Of a DNA stretch of 64,000 bases, positions 19,641-29,300 are shown piece by piece. The number at the start of each line of letters is the position of its first letter. The first letter of the stretch is position 1. The translations under genes and the position numbers were made by a program. The notes under the pieces were generated by a model. The model searched no databases and was not told the DNA's origin. It was given only the letters and a program-made list of their open reading frames with translations. Source of the stretch: an uncultured bacterium (GTDB lineage Bacteria; Myxococcota_A; Bradymonadia; UBA7976; VGTA01); NCBI GenBank assembly GCA_943788935.1, contig CALSSE010000010.1, positions 310,001 through 374,000 of the forward strand. Direction: 5' to 3'.

Positions 19641-20644
19641 GGGATAAGCTGTGGCGAAGGTCTATCTCCCTCGAAGGTCTATTGTGGCTCTTGATCATCT
19701 TCTCCTTTTGGTCTTGGAGAGCGTGGCGGACCAAGCCTTTATTACCCGAATCAGTAGTGAGACGAGGAGCGGTCGCTAGGCTTCCTTCTCCTATTGTAGA
19801 GGCCTCGGGTCTTTGCCCAAGTCGTGTCTCTCCCGGTAAGTATTGGACACACAATGACTCGCTTGATGAGGCGAGAGCGTTTCAAGTGACCCTCGAAGGA
19901 GCGCTGCTAGACATCGTCAAGAGCGAGGACGTTGAAAATATAGATTGGGAGGCCTGCGCTACCGTCACCGATGACCCTTATGATGGTCAACATCTGCTCT
20001 ATATCGCCGACTCGGGGAACAATTTTCAATGGAGAGACCGCTTAACTCTCTATGGCTTCCAAGAGCCGACTGCAGGTCGACCTCTATCTCTGATCTCCCA
20101 TTACTCCTTCTCCTTTCCATCAACGACTCTGGGTAGACCTCCGCTCGTCTACTCAACAGGAGAAGGGCGATGCCGAGACCTAGAGGCGATCTTCTGGAGA
20201 CGAGGAGAACTGTTTTTCATCTCCAAATGTATCATCAGCGGACCTCCCACTGTGTGGAGGCTACCTAGAGAGAACACTACTCTCTCAGACCCTTATGTGC
20301 TCGAAAAAGTAGCGAAGCTCCCTATTCCTCCTAGCGACCATCCCCTGCTCTCTCGGGTCACCGACTCAAGTTTTTGGTCTCCGCGAGACTTACTCGCCGT
20401 TCTCACATATCAACATATATGGATATATAAAGCCAACGGCTCCCCCCGCTCCCCTCGATTTCAAGCCTTGGGTCGCTGTCCACTCTCTCGGGGGTATCGA
20501 CAAGTCGTTCAAGCGGAAGCGATCTCTTGGGTCACCCCTACTCGCTCAAGTCTCCAAGACCGCATGCAGCTCGCGGTCTTGACAGAGCGTGGTGATGTGT
20601 ACAGGTACTTATATAACCTAGACACAGGAGAGTGTGACAAATGA
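19637..20644 (+). CDS. Membrane-anchored beta-propeller-like protein, middle gene of trio
   Basis: A 335-aa protein with one N-terminal hydrophobic anchor (about 14-28, LLWLLIIFSFWSW) and no lipobox. The remainder has features seen in YncE/SdiA-regulated-type propellers: a ligand-like opening ASGLCPSR, KYWTHNDS, then IADSGNN and repeated short strands, with a conserved-looking DLEAIFWRRGELF segment. The fold assignment is moderate and the substrate unknown. The start overlaps the previous stop and the stop overlaps the next start, both as ATGA, so it is part of a three-gene translationally coupled unit. A periplasmic domain is inferred from the anchor. Confidence 0.65.
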   Translation: MRDKLWRRSISLEGLLWLLIIFSFWSWRAWRTKPLLPESVVRRGAVARLPSPIVEASGLCPSRVSPGKYWTHNDSLDEARAFQVTLEGALLDIVKSEDVENIDWEACATVTDDPYDGQHLLYIADSGNNFQWRDRLTLYGFQEPTAGRPLSLISHYSFSFPSTTLGRPPLVYSTGEGRCRDLEAIFWRRGELFFISKCIISGPPTVWRLPRENTTLSDPYVLEKVAKLPIPPSDHPLLSRVTDSSFWSPRDLLAVLTYQHIWIYKANGSPRSPRFQALGRCPLSRGYRQVVQAEAISWVTPTRSSLQDRMQLAVLTERGDVYRYLYNLDTGECDK

Positions 20645-22386
20645 CGAATGAGGTTTTGATAACGACTTTCAGTGTTTTACTCACACTCTCTCATGTAATC
20701 GGAGGGGCGCTCGTCGGTCGCGGGGTGATCACTCTCCTTCGCGGGGTGAGCGGAGAAGGACAGAGTGAGGCGGCGGTAGATGACTTACGCCGGTCGATCT
20801 TAAGACTCTTGTCTCCTCTTCTCCCTGCCCTCTTAGCGATCTTTGCGCTAGTAGCGCTCACTTATTGGGAGCGTTCACCCCTGTCGACATGGATTCAGCT
20901 TATCGCCCCCTTCTCCACTTTGTTGTGGGTGCTATGGGGTCATTCCACGGCTAAAAGAGTAGAGTCAGGGGAGATGTTTGAGGCTCTCTTTCCTCTAAAA
21001 ACTCTCACTTATAGCGGTTTGCAGCTAGATGGACAGCAACTAGAGAGGGCGGCTGAGTGGTCTAAGATGAGTCATGACTTAAATCCTCGCTCGCTCGTCA
21101 AAACAGCGCTCCAAGCACTCAAGGATCAACAAGGGTCAGAGAAGGTCGACATCGACTTGGATCTCTTCCTAGAGATATTGAGAGACACTTTTGATGAGCT
21201 TCATGATGTCCTTCATCGCTTCCCTCTAGGAGCGCGCATCACTCTCGCTGACTGGATGTATGAAGGTGAGCGACTTGGGAAGCTGTGGCAGACTGGGATC
21301 AATCAAGTCGAGGGAGGAAGAGGCTTCGTGAATCCCTTTACTCTCCTCGACCAAAAGATGTTTTGGCGATGGTCCTCAGCTCAGCCTAACGAACTCTTCA
21401 CCGCTGAGCTCTCCGCTTGGCTCCATGGAGGGGTCTATTCGTTGGTGACTAGGCGGTGGATAGCATCTAAATCAGATCAACAGGATCCATCAACATCGCC
21501 CATCCAAGAGCAGTATTCGACATCGGAAGCTCCCCCTCTCTGGCTTTTAATGACTCGAAAGTTGACTGTACCGCTGTGGTTTTATTTAGTTCTCAGCACG
21601 GCAGCGATCAGTCTCAGCCACGGGATCTATGGGGCGATCATTGGGGCTTTAGTTGGAGTATTCGTCTTTGCATCGCTCCGCAAGACCTTCTCTATTCAAC
21701 GCTGGCGTGACCACTTAACTGCTTTGGGCACAGGGGTATCCCGGCGATCTCCACAGCTCGATCAACAGCTTGAGGAGAGTATCGCTCACATTGACGCAGC
21801 GCTCGCCGTATTCGAGCGTGAGTTTGATAATCAACCGGCGGTGGCCACTCTTACCCTCCTTAGCGAAACATCATATAAGATCGCTTACACTCACCGAAGA
21901 GCTGAACATACTGAAGCACCGTTAGCCCTCTGTAACGTAAAACCAAGCGATGTGGCCTTGTCTGCCAAGCTGATTTGCGATGACCTCATCGCCTGGCGAA
22001 GCGAAGGGGGCCTACTCTCTATGATCGTTGGTGCTGCTTCTAAGCTCGGGTCAAGTTTGACTAATCTTGATGAGCGATTGATGCAGAGTCTCATCGACTG
22101 GGTAGAGGGAGCTGACGGGGGTGATGAGAGGACTGATCCACCTCGATCGCTCAACGACAGGGCACGAGCAGCTGATCGATGGATCATTGAGAGCCGTGAG
22201 AATATGGGGTTTATGAAGGCGGCCGCTTTTCAACTAGCCATCAGTTATGCTGAATCTAGTCTGAAAAAGAGCTTGAGTGAAGAGCTCAAAGAGAGGCTTG
22301 TGCCCCTCTACCAAGGCGAGATTTCGACGAGCGGTGAGGTCGATGATGTAGAAGGATCTGTAGTAAACACTAGACACAGACCGTAG
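20641..22386 (+). CDS. Hypothetical multi-pass membrane protein, third gene of trio
   Basis: A 581-aa protein with about five membrane segments: residues 8-30, 58-78, 84-100 and a pair near 312-345 (LWFYLVLSTAAISLSHG and IIGALVGVFVFASL). A soluble domain of ~200 aa separates the two sets and a ~230-aa charged tail follows. The arrangement of N-terminal helices, cytosolic region and helix pair is faintly like MotA/TolQ-type channels, but no diagnostic motif is seen and I do not assign it. The start overlaps the upstream stop. It probably forms an envelope complex with the anchored propeller protein encoded just before it; this is inferred from coupling only. Confidence 0.65.
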   Translation: MTNEVLITTFSVLLTLSHVIGGALVGRGVITLLRGVSGEGQSEAAVDDLRRSILRLLSPLLPALLAIFALVALTYWERSPLSTWIQLIAPFSTLLWVLWGHSTAKRVESGEMFEALFPLKTLTYSGLQLDGQQLERAAEWSKMSHDLNPRSLVKTALQALKDQQGSEKVDIDLDLFLEILRDTFDELHDVLHRFPLGARITLADWMYEGERLGKLWQTGINQVEGGRGFVNPFTLLDQKMFWRWSSAQPNELFTAELSAWLHGGVYSLVTRRWIASKSDQQDPSTSPIQEQYSTSEAPPLWLLMTRKLTVPLWFYLVLSTAAISLSHGIYGAIIGALVGVFVFASLRKTFSIQRWRDHLTALGTGVSRRSPQLDQQLEESIAHIDAALAVFEREFDNQPAVATLTLLSETSYKIAYTHRRAEHTEAPLALCNVKPSDVALSAKLICDDLIAWRSEGGLLSMIVGAASKLGSSLTNLDERLMQSLIDWVEGADGGDERTDPPRSLNDRARAADRWIIESRENMGFMKAAAFQLAISYAESSLKKSLSEELKERLVPLYQGEISTSGEVDDVEGSVVNTRHRP

Positions 22387-22467
22387 AGGGTCGCTAGTCT
22401 GAGTGGTAGTGATGAGAGGGATATCGTCAGACCATCTCCGCATCGCTTTGATCGATCAGGAGTGAGT

Positions 22468-24360
22468 ATGAGCTTAATCTCAGAGACGCCAAAACTGTTT
22501 AGTATCCGCGTTGGTAATCGCCCACAGCGATGGACGATGATGCTCCTAATCTTAGGTCTATTAACAAGTCATTTCGTCGCCTGCGATGACAGCGCCGCTC
22601 CGATTAGAGAGAGAGAGATCCTCGTTGAAGTGCCGGGAGGTGATCCTTCAGCCTTTATGATGGGGGGAGATTGGCAACCTCAATCTGCGAGGGTCTTAGT
22701 GCCCGCGGGTGATCTAGAGAGGACCGTCCCACTCGGAGGAGAGATCGAGGTCGGGGTGATCATGTTTAATCAAGATGGAGCCCCTGTCTCGGGGGAGCGA
22801 GTACAGTTTGATATCCTCGGTGAAAATGACCAAGGCGCAGCGCTCACCGCTTCGATGACCACCACCGATGCCAATGGTTACGCTCGGGTCTCCTTCTACG
22901 CTGGAGATGTCCTCCGCGACTATAGAGTGGAGGCTTCCCACCCCAATGCTAGAGCACCGGTACTGTTCTCTCTAGAGGTCCTCGATTTACCGACTGGTGG
23001 CTTAGACATCCGCTTTGATTACCAAGGACCCGTGGCTCTTGACCAAGTGGAAGTCTACGTGGTGGAGCAAGAGACTGTCTGCGACAGCGTCTATTATCTC
23101 GCCCCTCCCGATGGTGTCGTCTTGAGTCAAAATGGCTTAAGCGTTGTCGATCGTTATCAGCCCAGCGCTTTACCCGCCGGAGAGAGCTATGGGATCGTTG
23201 TTAGAGCGAGAACTTCTGAAGGGGGAACGCTCGCTGCTGGTGGGTGTTTAGGAGATATTAGGATCATCGAGGGTGAGATCCGCACCGCCACTGTCACCCT
23301 GCTCCTCTTGCCTCTAAACCCCGCAGGGCGCTATGAGGTCATCAATCATTTTAATTTCACTGACGCGATCCCGGGTCAGGTCGGAAATGTCATCGACCAA
23401 TTGCTCCGCTTTTTTGGTGACCAAAACAATGAGCGAGAGATCGGTGGTCTCATCTTTGACGCGATCGAGCAGCTAGCGAGAGAGTTCGCCGGAACCATCG
23501 GAGGGATCGTCATCGAATTGATCGCTAATTGGGTCGAAGATGACCTCAACAGGCTCATCAACGGCTATATTGATAATGATGCTCCACAGTGGATACGTGA
23601 CTTCTTTACCATTGGAGCTGACTTGGTCGGCGTGGTCTCTAATATGGAGGTAATCAGCGAGATGACCTTCACCAAAGCGCGCAGTGATGGAACCTTTGAG
23701 GGGGCTCAAAATTGGTTAGGCTTAGCGTTTTATTGGCGATTAGACTGCCAAGAGAGCGACCCCGATGATTGTGGACGCTACGCCTTTACCATGAATCAGA
23801 TCGCCGATAATGCCAATGGGATCAATTTAGTGTTTGGACAATTCGATGGTCGAGTACACAGTTACAACCAAGGGATCATCAACTCCCACAACATGGACCT
23901 CCAATATGGTCGTTTAGTGCTGTTCGTCCTCAATCAGATCATTTTGCCACGCTTCGCTGATGGAGCGACCTCTCTCTCCGAAGGCTTACTCAATCTGGCC
24001 AACTGTCCAGACTTCGCCAATCGCCTCACTGGAGGGAGAGATCGTCTGCGACTCGGCGGCATCAATATCGTCAGTCGTGACCGAATAGAGGGTTGGTGCG
24101 TCAGCGCGATGAGTCTCGTCGGTACCGGGGCCTCGATCATCCTTGAGGGACTAGAAGTCGACACTCGTATGGATCTACAAGGAGAGGTCACCTTTGCCGA
24201 AGATAATGATGACTTATCGGTCGATCGTCTCCTCGAAGGGACTTGGCGAGGATCGATCCGTACGGCAGAAGAGGCTGCGCCCCCCTTTGAGGGCGATTTT
24301 GAGGGCGAGCGGCTCTTAGATGATGAAATTGATGGAGAGCTGATGGGGGAGATGCCTTAA
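22468..24360 (+). CDS. Ig-like domain lipoprotein
   Basis: A 630-aa predicted lipoprotein with signal MMLLILGLLTSHFVAC (lipobox FVAC) at about residue 40. Residues ~75-165 look like a bacterial Ig-like (Big_1/invasin) domain, with VPLGGEIEVGVIMFNQDGAP and TTTDANGYARVSFYAG. The remaining ~450 aa are unassigned; they include a helix-rich stretch (IGGLIFDAIEQLAREF) and beta-rich parts. A GTG at 22462 also opens the frame, but the ATG at 22468 has AGGAG 5 nt upstream. It sits 81 bp after the trio and may be co-transcribed. It is convergent with the symporter downstream. A surface function is inferred. Confidence 0.75.
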   Translation: MSLISETPKLFSIRVGNRPQRWTMMLLILGLLTSHFVACDDSAAPIREREILVEVPGGDPSAFMMGGDWQPQSARVLVPAGDLERTVPLGGEIEVGVIMFNQDGAPVSGERVQFDILGENDQGAALTASMTTTDANGYARVSFYAGDVLRDYRVEASHPNARAPVLFSLEVLDLPTGGLDIRFDYQGPVALDQVEVYVVEQETVCDSVYYLAPPDGVVLSQNGLSVVDRYQPSALPAGESYGIVVRARTSEGGTLAAGGCLGDIRIIEGEIRTATVTLLLLPLNPAGRYEVINHFNFTDAIPGQVGNVIDQLLRFFGDQNNEREIGGLIFDAIEQLAREFAGTIGGIVIELIANWVEDDLNRLINGYIDNDAPQWIRDFFTIGADLVGVVSNMEVISEMTFTKARSDGTFEGAQNWLGLAFYWRLDCQESDPDDCGRYAFTMNQIADNANGINLVFGQFDGRVHSYNQGIINSHNMDLQYGRLVLFVLNQIILPRFADGATSLSEGLLNLANCPDFANRLTGGRDRLRLGGINIVSRDRIEGWCVSAMSLVGTGASIILEGLEVDTRMDLQGEVTFAEDNDDLSVDRLLEGTWRGSIRTAEEAAPPFEGDFEGERLLDDEIDGELMGEMP

Positions 24361-24437
24361 GAACTGTTCTCGCGACCCTCATGACAGCGTTCTATACTAT
24401 AAAAGAGTATCTCTTAACGATTGAGTATTGAGGCTAA

Positions 24438-26060
24438 TTAAAGTTTTCCGATGAGGGCTGCGCCGATAAGGAAATTAAGGCCAAAGAGGAGGATCACCGA
24501 AATCAGCCAAAATCCTAGAGCACGGAGCAGATAGGGCTGATCGGTGATCGACTCTCGCTCATAGACTGGTCCCCACCCCAACATACCCGGTCTCACTCTC
24601 TGAACAAATTCAGCGAGTCGTTGATGATCTACCGGCGCGGTGAGTAAGGTGATCGGTAGCCAGATCACAGCAGAGCCTATGACGCAGTATAAGATCTTCG
24701 CCGATAAGAGTAAGTCGGGTGCATAAAACTTGAGACTAGTGGCGATGATCGCCGAAGCTGTCATCGCTGAGAGCTCTGTCCAAGCGTTGATACGCCACCA
24801 AAACCAACGCAGGATCCAAGTGACCCCCGCCCCACTAGCGAAGGTGATCAAAAATTTCCATGCGCTCTCTACCGAGTCCATGTTCATGGATAGGAGAACG
24901 CTTAAGGCGAGCATTCCCCCCATCGTTAACCGCGCCATAAAGACATAGTGTTGCTCACTACCCTCGGGCTTAATAAAGCGTCGATAGAGGTCATTGATAA
25001 CATAAGAAGCCCCGAGGTTGAGGTGAGTATCTATGGTTGACATGAAGGCGCCAGCGAGGCAGGCGACCGCTAGTCCAAGCACTCCATGAGGCAAGGCTAG
25101 GGTCATCATTTTAGGATATGCCATCTCCGGATCGGGCTGAATTCCCATGGTTACATAAGCGCAGAGGGCAGTCATAATCCATGGCCACACCACGAGAGTA
25201 GCGTTGACAGCGAAAAATATGGTCGCCCACATCGCATGCCGCTCATCACGAGCCGAGAGCATTCGCTGAATATGCTTCCCTCCTCCGTCAGCCCACTTAT
25301 GTGCCCACCACTTGACACAAATATAGGTCAAGAAGACCGAAGAGGGGAGCATCACCCCTTCATCGGTGAAGGCGGTCATGGCGGTGAGCCCCTCGGGGGC
25401 GCTCTCCAACTTGACCCATAGCGCCTCTAGACCGCCTACATAGTCGATGGAGAAGTAGGCGATCAAGATCGCTCCCAGCGCGGCAAAACCATATTGGAAG
25501 AGGTCGGTGAGGATCACTCCATATATGCCCGAGGCGATGGTATATATAAAGGCGAGGAGAGTACCGGTCACTAATAGAGGCGTGGTGGGGAGGTCGGTCA
25601 TAGCGCTGATCACTTTTTGGAGCGCTAAAAATACCCACGCCATGATAAAGACATTAAAGAACACCCCAAAGTAAAAGCCTTTGAACAGGCGAAGAGCAGC
25701 CGCTGGTCTACCTCCATAGCGAAGCTCAACGATCTCGGCGTCAGTGACCACACCCGCTCTACGCCATAAACGAGAGAACAAGAAGGCGACAAGCAGAGCA
25801 GAGAGCGCACCCGCCCACCAAAACCACACCCCTGCGATCCCCTGAGTTGAGACCATTTTAGTGATCGCGAGAGGCGTATCGATTGAGTAATTCGTAGCCG
25901 CCATGGAGATCCCCAAGAGCCACCAAGGGAGTCCACGATTCGCCACAAAGAAGTGGTCAGTTGACTGTCCTGCCTGCTTGGTAAAACGTAAACCGATCCA
26001 AAACACGATCAAGAGGTAGACCCCCAAAATCGATAGGTCAAGGGCGTTCATGGTCTTCAT
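24438..26060 (-). CDS. Sodium:solute symporter (SSS family)
   Basis: A 540-aa inner-membrane protein with about 13-14 hydrophobic helices. N-terminal family features are LSILGVYLLIVFWIGLRFT, the FFVANRGLPWWLLGISMAATN region and IVELRYGGRPAAALRLFKG. The later AGAFMSTIDTHLNLGASYVIND is the characteristic SSS region that helps form the sodium site. The substrate cannot be read from sequence; sugars, amino acids and organic acids all occur in the family. The ATG has GGAGAG about 5 nt upstream. It is divergent from the FG-GAP lipoprotein gene. Confidence 0.9.
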   Translation of the reverse strand: MKTMNALDLSILGVYLLIVFWIGLRFTKQAGQSTDHFFVANRGLPWWLLGISMAATNYSIDTPLAITKMVSTQGIAGVWFWWAGALSALLVAFLFSRLWRRAGVVTDAEIVELRYGGRPAAALRLFKGFYFGVFFNVFIMAWVFLALQKVISAMTDLPTTPLLVTGTLLAFIYTIASGIYGVILTDLFQYGFAALGAILIAYFSIDYVGGLEALWVKLESAPEGLTAMTAFTDEGVMLPSSVFLTYICVKWWAHKWADGGGKHIQRMLSARDERHAMWATIFFAVNATLVVWPWIMTALCAYVTMGIQPDPEMAYPKMMTLALPHGVLGLAVACLAGAFMSTIDTHLNLGASYVINDLYRRFIKPEGSEQHYVFMARLTMGGMLALSVLLSMNMDSVESAWKFLITFASGAGVTWILRWFWWRINAWTELSAMTASAIIATSLKFYAPDLLLSAKILYCVIGSAVIWLPITLLTAPVDHQRLAEFVQRVRPGMLGWGPVYERESITDQPYLLRALGFWLISVILLFGLNFLIGAALIGKL

Positions 26061-26200
26061 GTATGCTCTCCAATAGACTAGATATGTCTTCGCTCTATTT
26101 ATGATGGATTTCGATTAAGGAGTTAATTTGAGCATTTATAGCTACCAATAGAGTGAAATACGCATTTCAAAAGTATAAGTTTGAAGCCGTTTTGTGTATG

Positions 26201-26206
26201 TATAAT
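26201..26206 (+). promoter_or_regulatory. Possible -10 box for FG-GAP lipoprotein
   Basis: A perfect TATAAT in the AT-rich divergent interval, 99 bp before the start codon. No well-spaced -35 is visible: TTGAAG at 26181 is only 14 bp away. Confidence 0.3.
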
Positions 26207-26304
26207 AGAAATATACAAACAGAGATAGGGCCGAGAACTTCTCATGTGCAATATTTCGTGATCGGCCATCTTATGACTGACTTACTTTGTGGAATGGAGT
26301 GAAT

Positions 26305-29300
26305 ATGAGTCATCAAATAGTAGATAATCAGCAAGTCAATGAACCTAGCCCGACTCTCAGTATTACACTCATTATTAAGACTTGGTCATCTTTAAGAGCT
26401 CGTCAGTCTTATCACCCTGTGTTTTGTCTTATACTCCTCTTTGGGGCTTGTTCTTCTGAGACCATCACTCAGAAAGTATTCGTAGATCATCCACTCGATG
26501 AAGTCCCGATAGGCTGTGAAGCGAGGCGAGTAGATGAGGAGACCTGGGAGGTGATCTGTGCTGACGAATCCCTCGCCGGTGAAGACTCGCCTCAGCAAAT
26601 GAACACTCGTGACGCGACGGTGCCCACTGATATGAGCGCCATAGCAGATATGACAGTCGCTGAAGACATGATGTTGACGACTGATATGATCATACCGGAG
26701 GACATGATCACGTCGCAAGACATGGCTGCGCCAGAAGATATGACAGTCGTGACTGGACCGGTTGAGTGTGACCCCCCTGTCACCTTAACCGCGCCAACCA
26801 GCTCAGTTCTCCCTCTTCAACTAGTAAGTTTACAAGGTGCAGGTGGGAGTGGCCTGTATCACTTCGAGATCACCGACAATCAGTCTGACGCCCTCATTAA
26901 TGCGGAGACAGGTGCTTATCTCTCCGGTATAGAAGAGGGCCAAGTAGACACGATTACTCTGAGCGATACTGAGTGTCTCGGTGAGGCGAGCGTTCAGTTG
27001 CGAGTCGTTAATGGCCTGATCGTTACGCCTCGTACCCCCCAAGTAGAGAGAGGAGATCGCCTCACAATAGAGGTGAGTGAAGGCTCGGGAAACTATGAGA
27101 TCTCAGTGATCAACAGTGAAAGTGGTGGTCAAATGGTTGACGCCACCACTTATGGGGTTGGAGCGATGCTCGGACTCGATGTCCTCGAGGTTCATGACCT
27201 CGATACCGACGAGCGAGTCGCTGTCGCTCTAAGCGTTCAAGGAAACGCTGATATAAACATCGATCAGGACTTAGTCTCTTTCCCTGTCGGCGCCACGATC
27301 GCTCTTAATCCTGAAGGAGGGAGCGGCCACTATGAACTGATCGCATCTCCCCCTCTCCTCACAGATGGTATCCAACTAAGCGCTCAATCTAGCACTTCTC
27401 AAATCGTTGAGATTAGGGACCGCTTTACTCAGCGTGTAACCCGGATTCGAGTGCAGGCGATAGAGAGTTTACAGGCCGACATTCCTCCTCAAAATGATCA
27501 CTTTGTGAGCACTATGATGCGCGCTCAGCATGATCTTGATGGTGATGGCATTAAAGATCTAATCATCGGCCAGGCTCAAGCTGATGTTGAGGCGCTCAAT
27601 GGAGGTGGAGTGTTTGTATTCCTCTCTTCTGACGCCCCAGAAGATGAGCTCTATCCCCTCACACCCTCACAGGTCTTTTCTGGTAAGGGTCGACGTGATG
27701 AGCTAGGTCAGTCATTCGTCGTTGAAGACATTAATCTAGATGGCCACCTCGACCTTATTTATGGAGCACGTGGCGCTGATATCGGCCAAGTCGATACAGG
27801 GGCGATCTTTATCCATCATGGCGATGAATCAGGGAGGTTCTCAGAGGAGCCGAGTCTGAGGATCAGTTCTAATCAAAATGATGATGGGCTCGGCGCGAGC
27901 GTAGCAGTATGTGATGTGAATGGAGATGGTTGGCCTGACCTTATCGGTGGGGCTCTCCTCTATGAAAACCGCCGTGATGATCCCATTCACTGGAATGAAG
28001 GTGCACTCTTTGTGTATCTCGGTGATGAGGGAGGTCTCCCTAGATCGCCAGATCAAGTGATCGCCGGTAAGGCTTACACTGCTGACGGTGAGGCATTTGG
28101 ACTCGTTAACCACCAAATAGGGCGCTCATTGACCGCTGGCGACTATAATGGTGATGGCCTCTGCGATGTGGTGGTGAGCTCTGTAAGTTGGGCTTTACAA
28201 TCGAGAGGGATCGTCTATGTCTTCTCAGGTAGGAGCGCTGATGAGCTGAGTTGGGGTGGACTAGAGTCTACTCCGGCGGTGATCATTGAGAGCGATGAGC
28301 CACAAGACGCGAATGGTTCACTAGGGCGACGCTTAACCACGGGCGACCTTAATGGTGACGAGATTCCCGATCTAGTCATATCACATCATCAGAGTGACCG
28401 AGAGGACATCAACACTGGCGCAGTGCATGTCTTCTATGGCGGAGGGGTGCTAAATTGGGGAGAAGAAGCTCCAATGCACTTGAGCCCTTATGCGGCTGAG
28501 TGGAATTTATTCGGTCAGCGTCATGATCAACTCGGCATGGACTTAGCGATGATTGATTATGATGGAGAGGGGCCAAATGATCTCATGGTTATGAGTCATT
28601 ACGGAGACGCGCCGGGCGGATGGGACCAAGGGGAGTTGCGAGTTTTCATCGGCGGAATCTCCGGTCTATCCGCAGAGCCTGACTTGACCCTCGAAGGCCC
28701 TAGCTCAGCGTTTCAAATGTTTGAATCCGCAACATGTCTTGGTGATATTAGCGGTGATGGCATCGTAGATTGGGCCGCTCAATCCAACCGACTTGGTTCC
28801 CCCCATTTCCACTTTGGTGCCCAATATATCATCCTCAGCGACCCACCGCCTAGCGCTAACCCCGAAGGAGGAGAGGATGGGCAAAATGGCACTGATGAGG
28901 ACGCAGAAGCAGAGATGGACCTCATCACCGCTCGACAGGTAGTGATGACCCCGAACATAGACGACCCCGAAGTTTTGGAGCCAATAGAGACCGAAACCAC
29001 CTATAGCTCATTCAAGCTGAGCTTACCCACTCAACCCTCTGGCGCCCAATTTGGATATGGCGTGTCGTGGATCGGTGACTTCAACGGTGATGGCTTTGAA
29101 GATGCAGTGGTCACCGCCTCACACGCCAGTTATTCAGGAGGTGAAGTCAATGTCGGAGGGATATGGATGTACTATGGTCAATCGAATGGACAGCTCTCTG
29201 AAGGGGTACAAATTGAGCGTTTCCCAGGCTTCTCGTCATGGGATCATATCAGGGGGGTGAGTTCGGTGGGGGATTTCAATGGAGATGGATTCCCTGATTT

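Noticed and set aside
20641..22386. Idea that the membrane protein is a MotA/ZorA-type motor of a Zorya-like defence system
   Set aside because: No diagnostic MotA motif, no ZorB-like OmpA protein and no ZorC/D/E neighbours.
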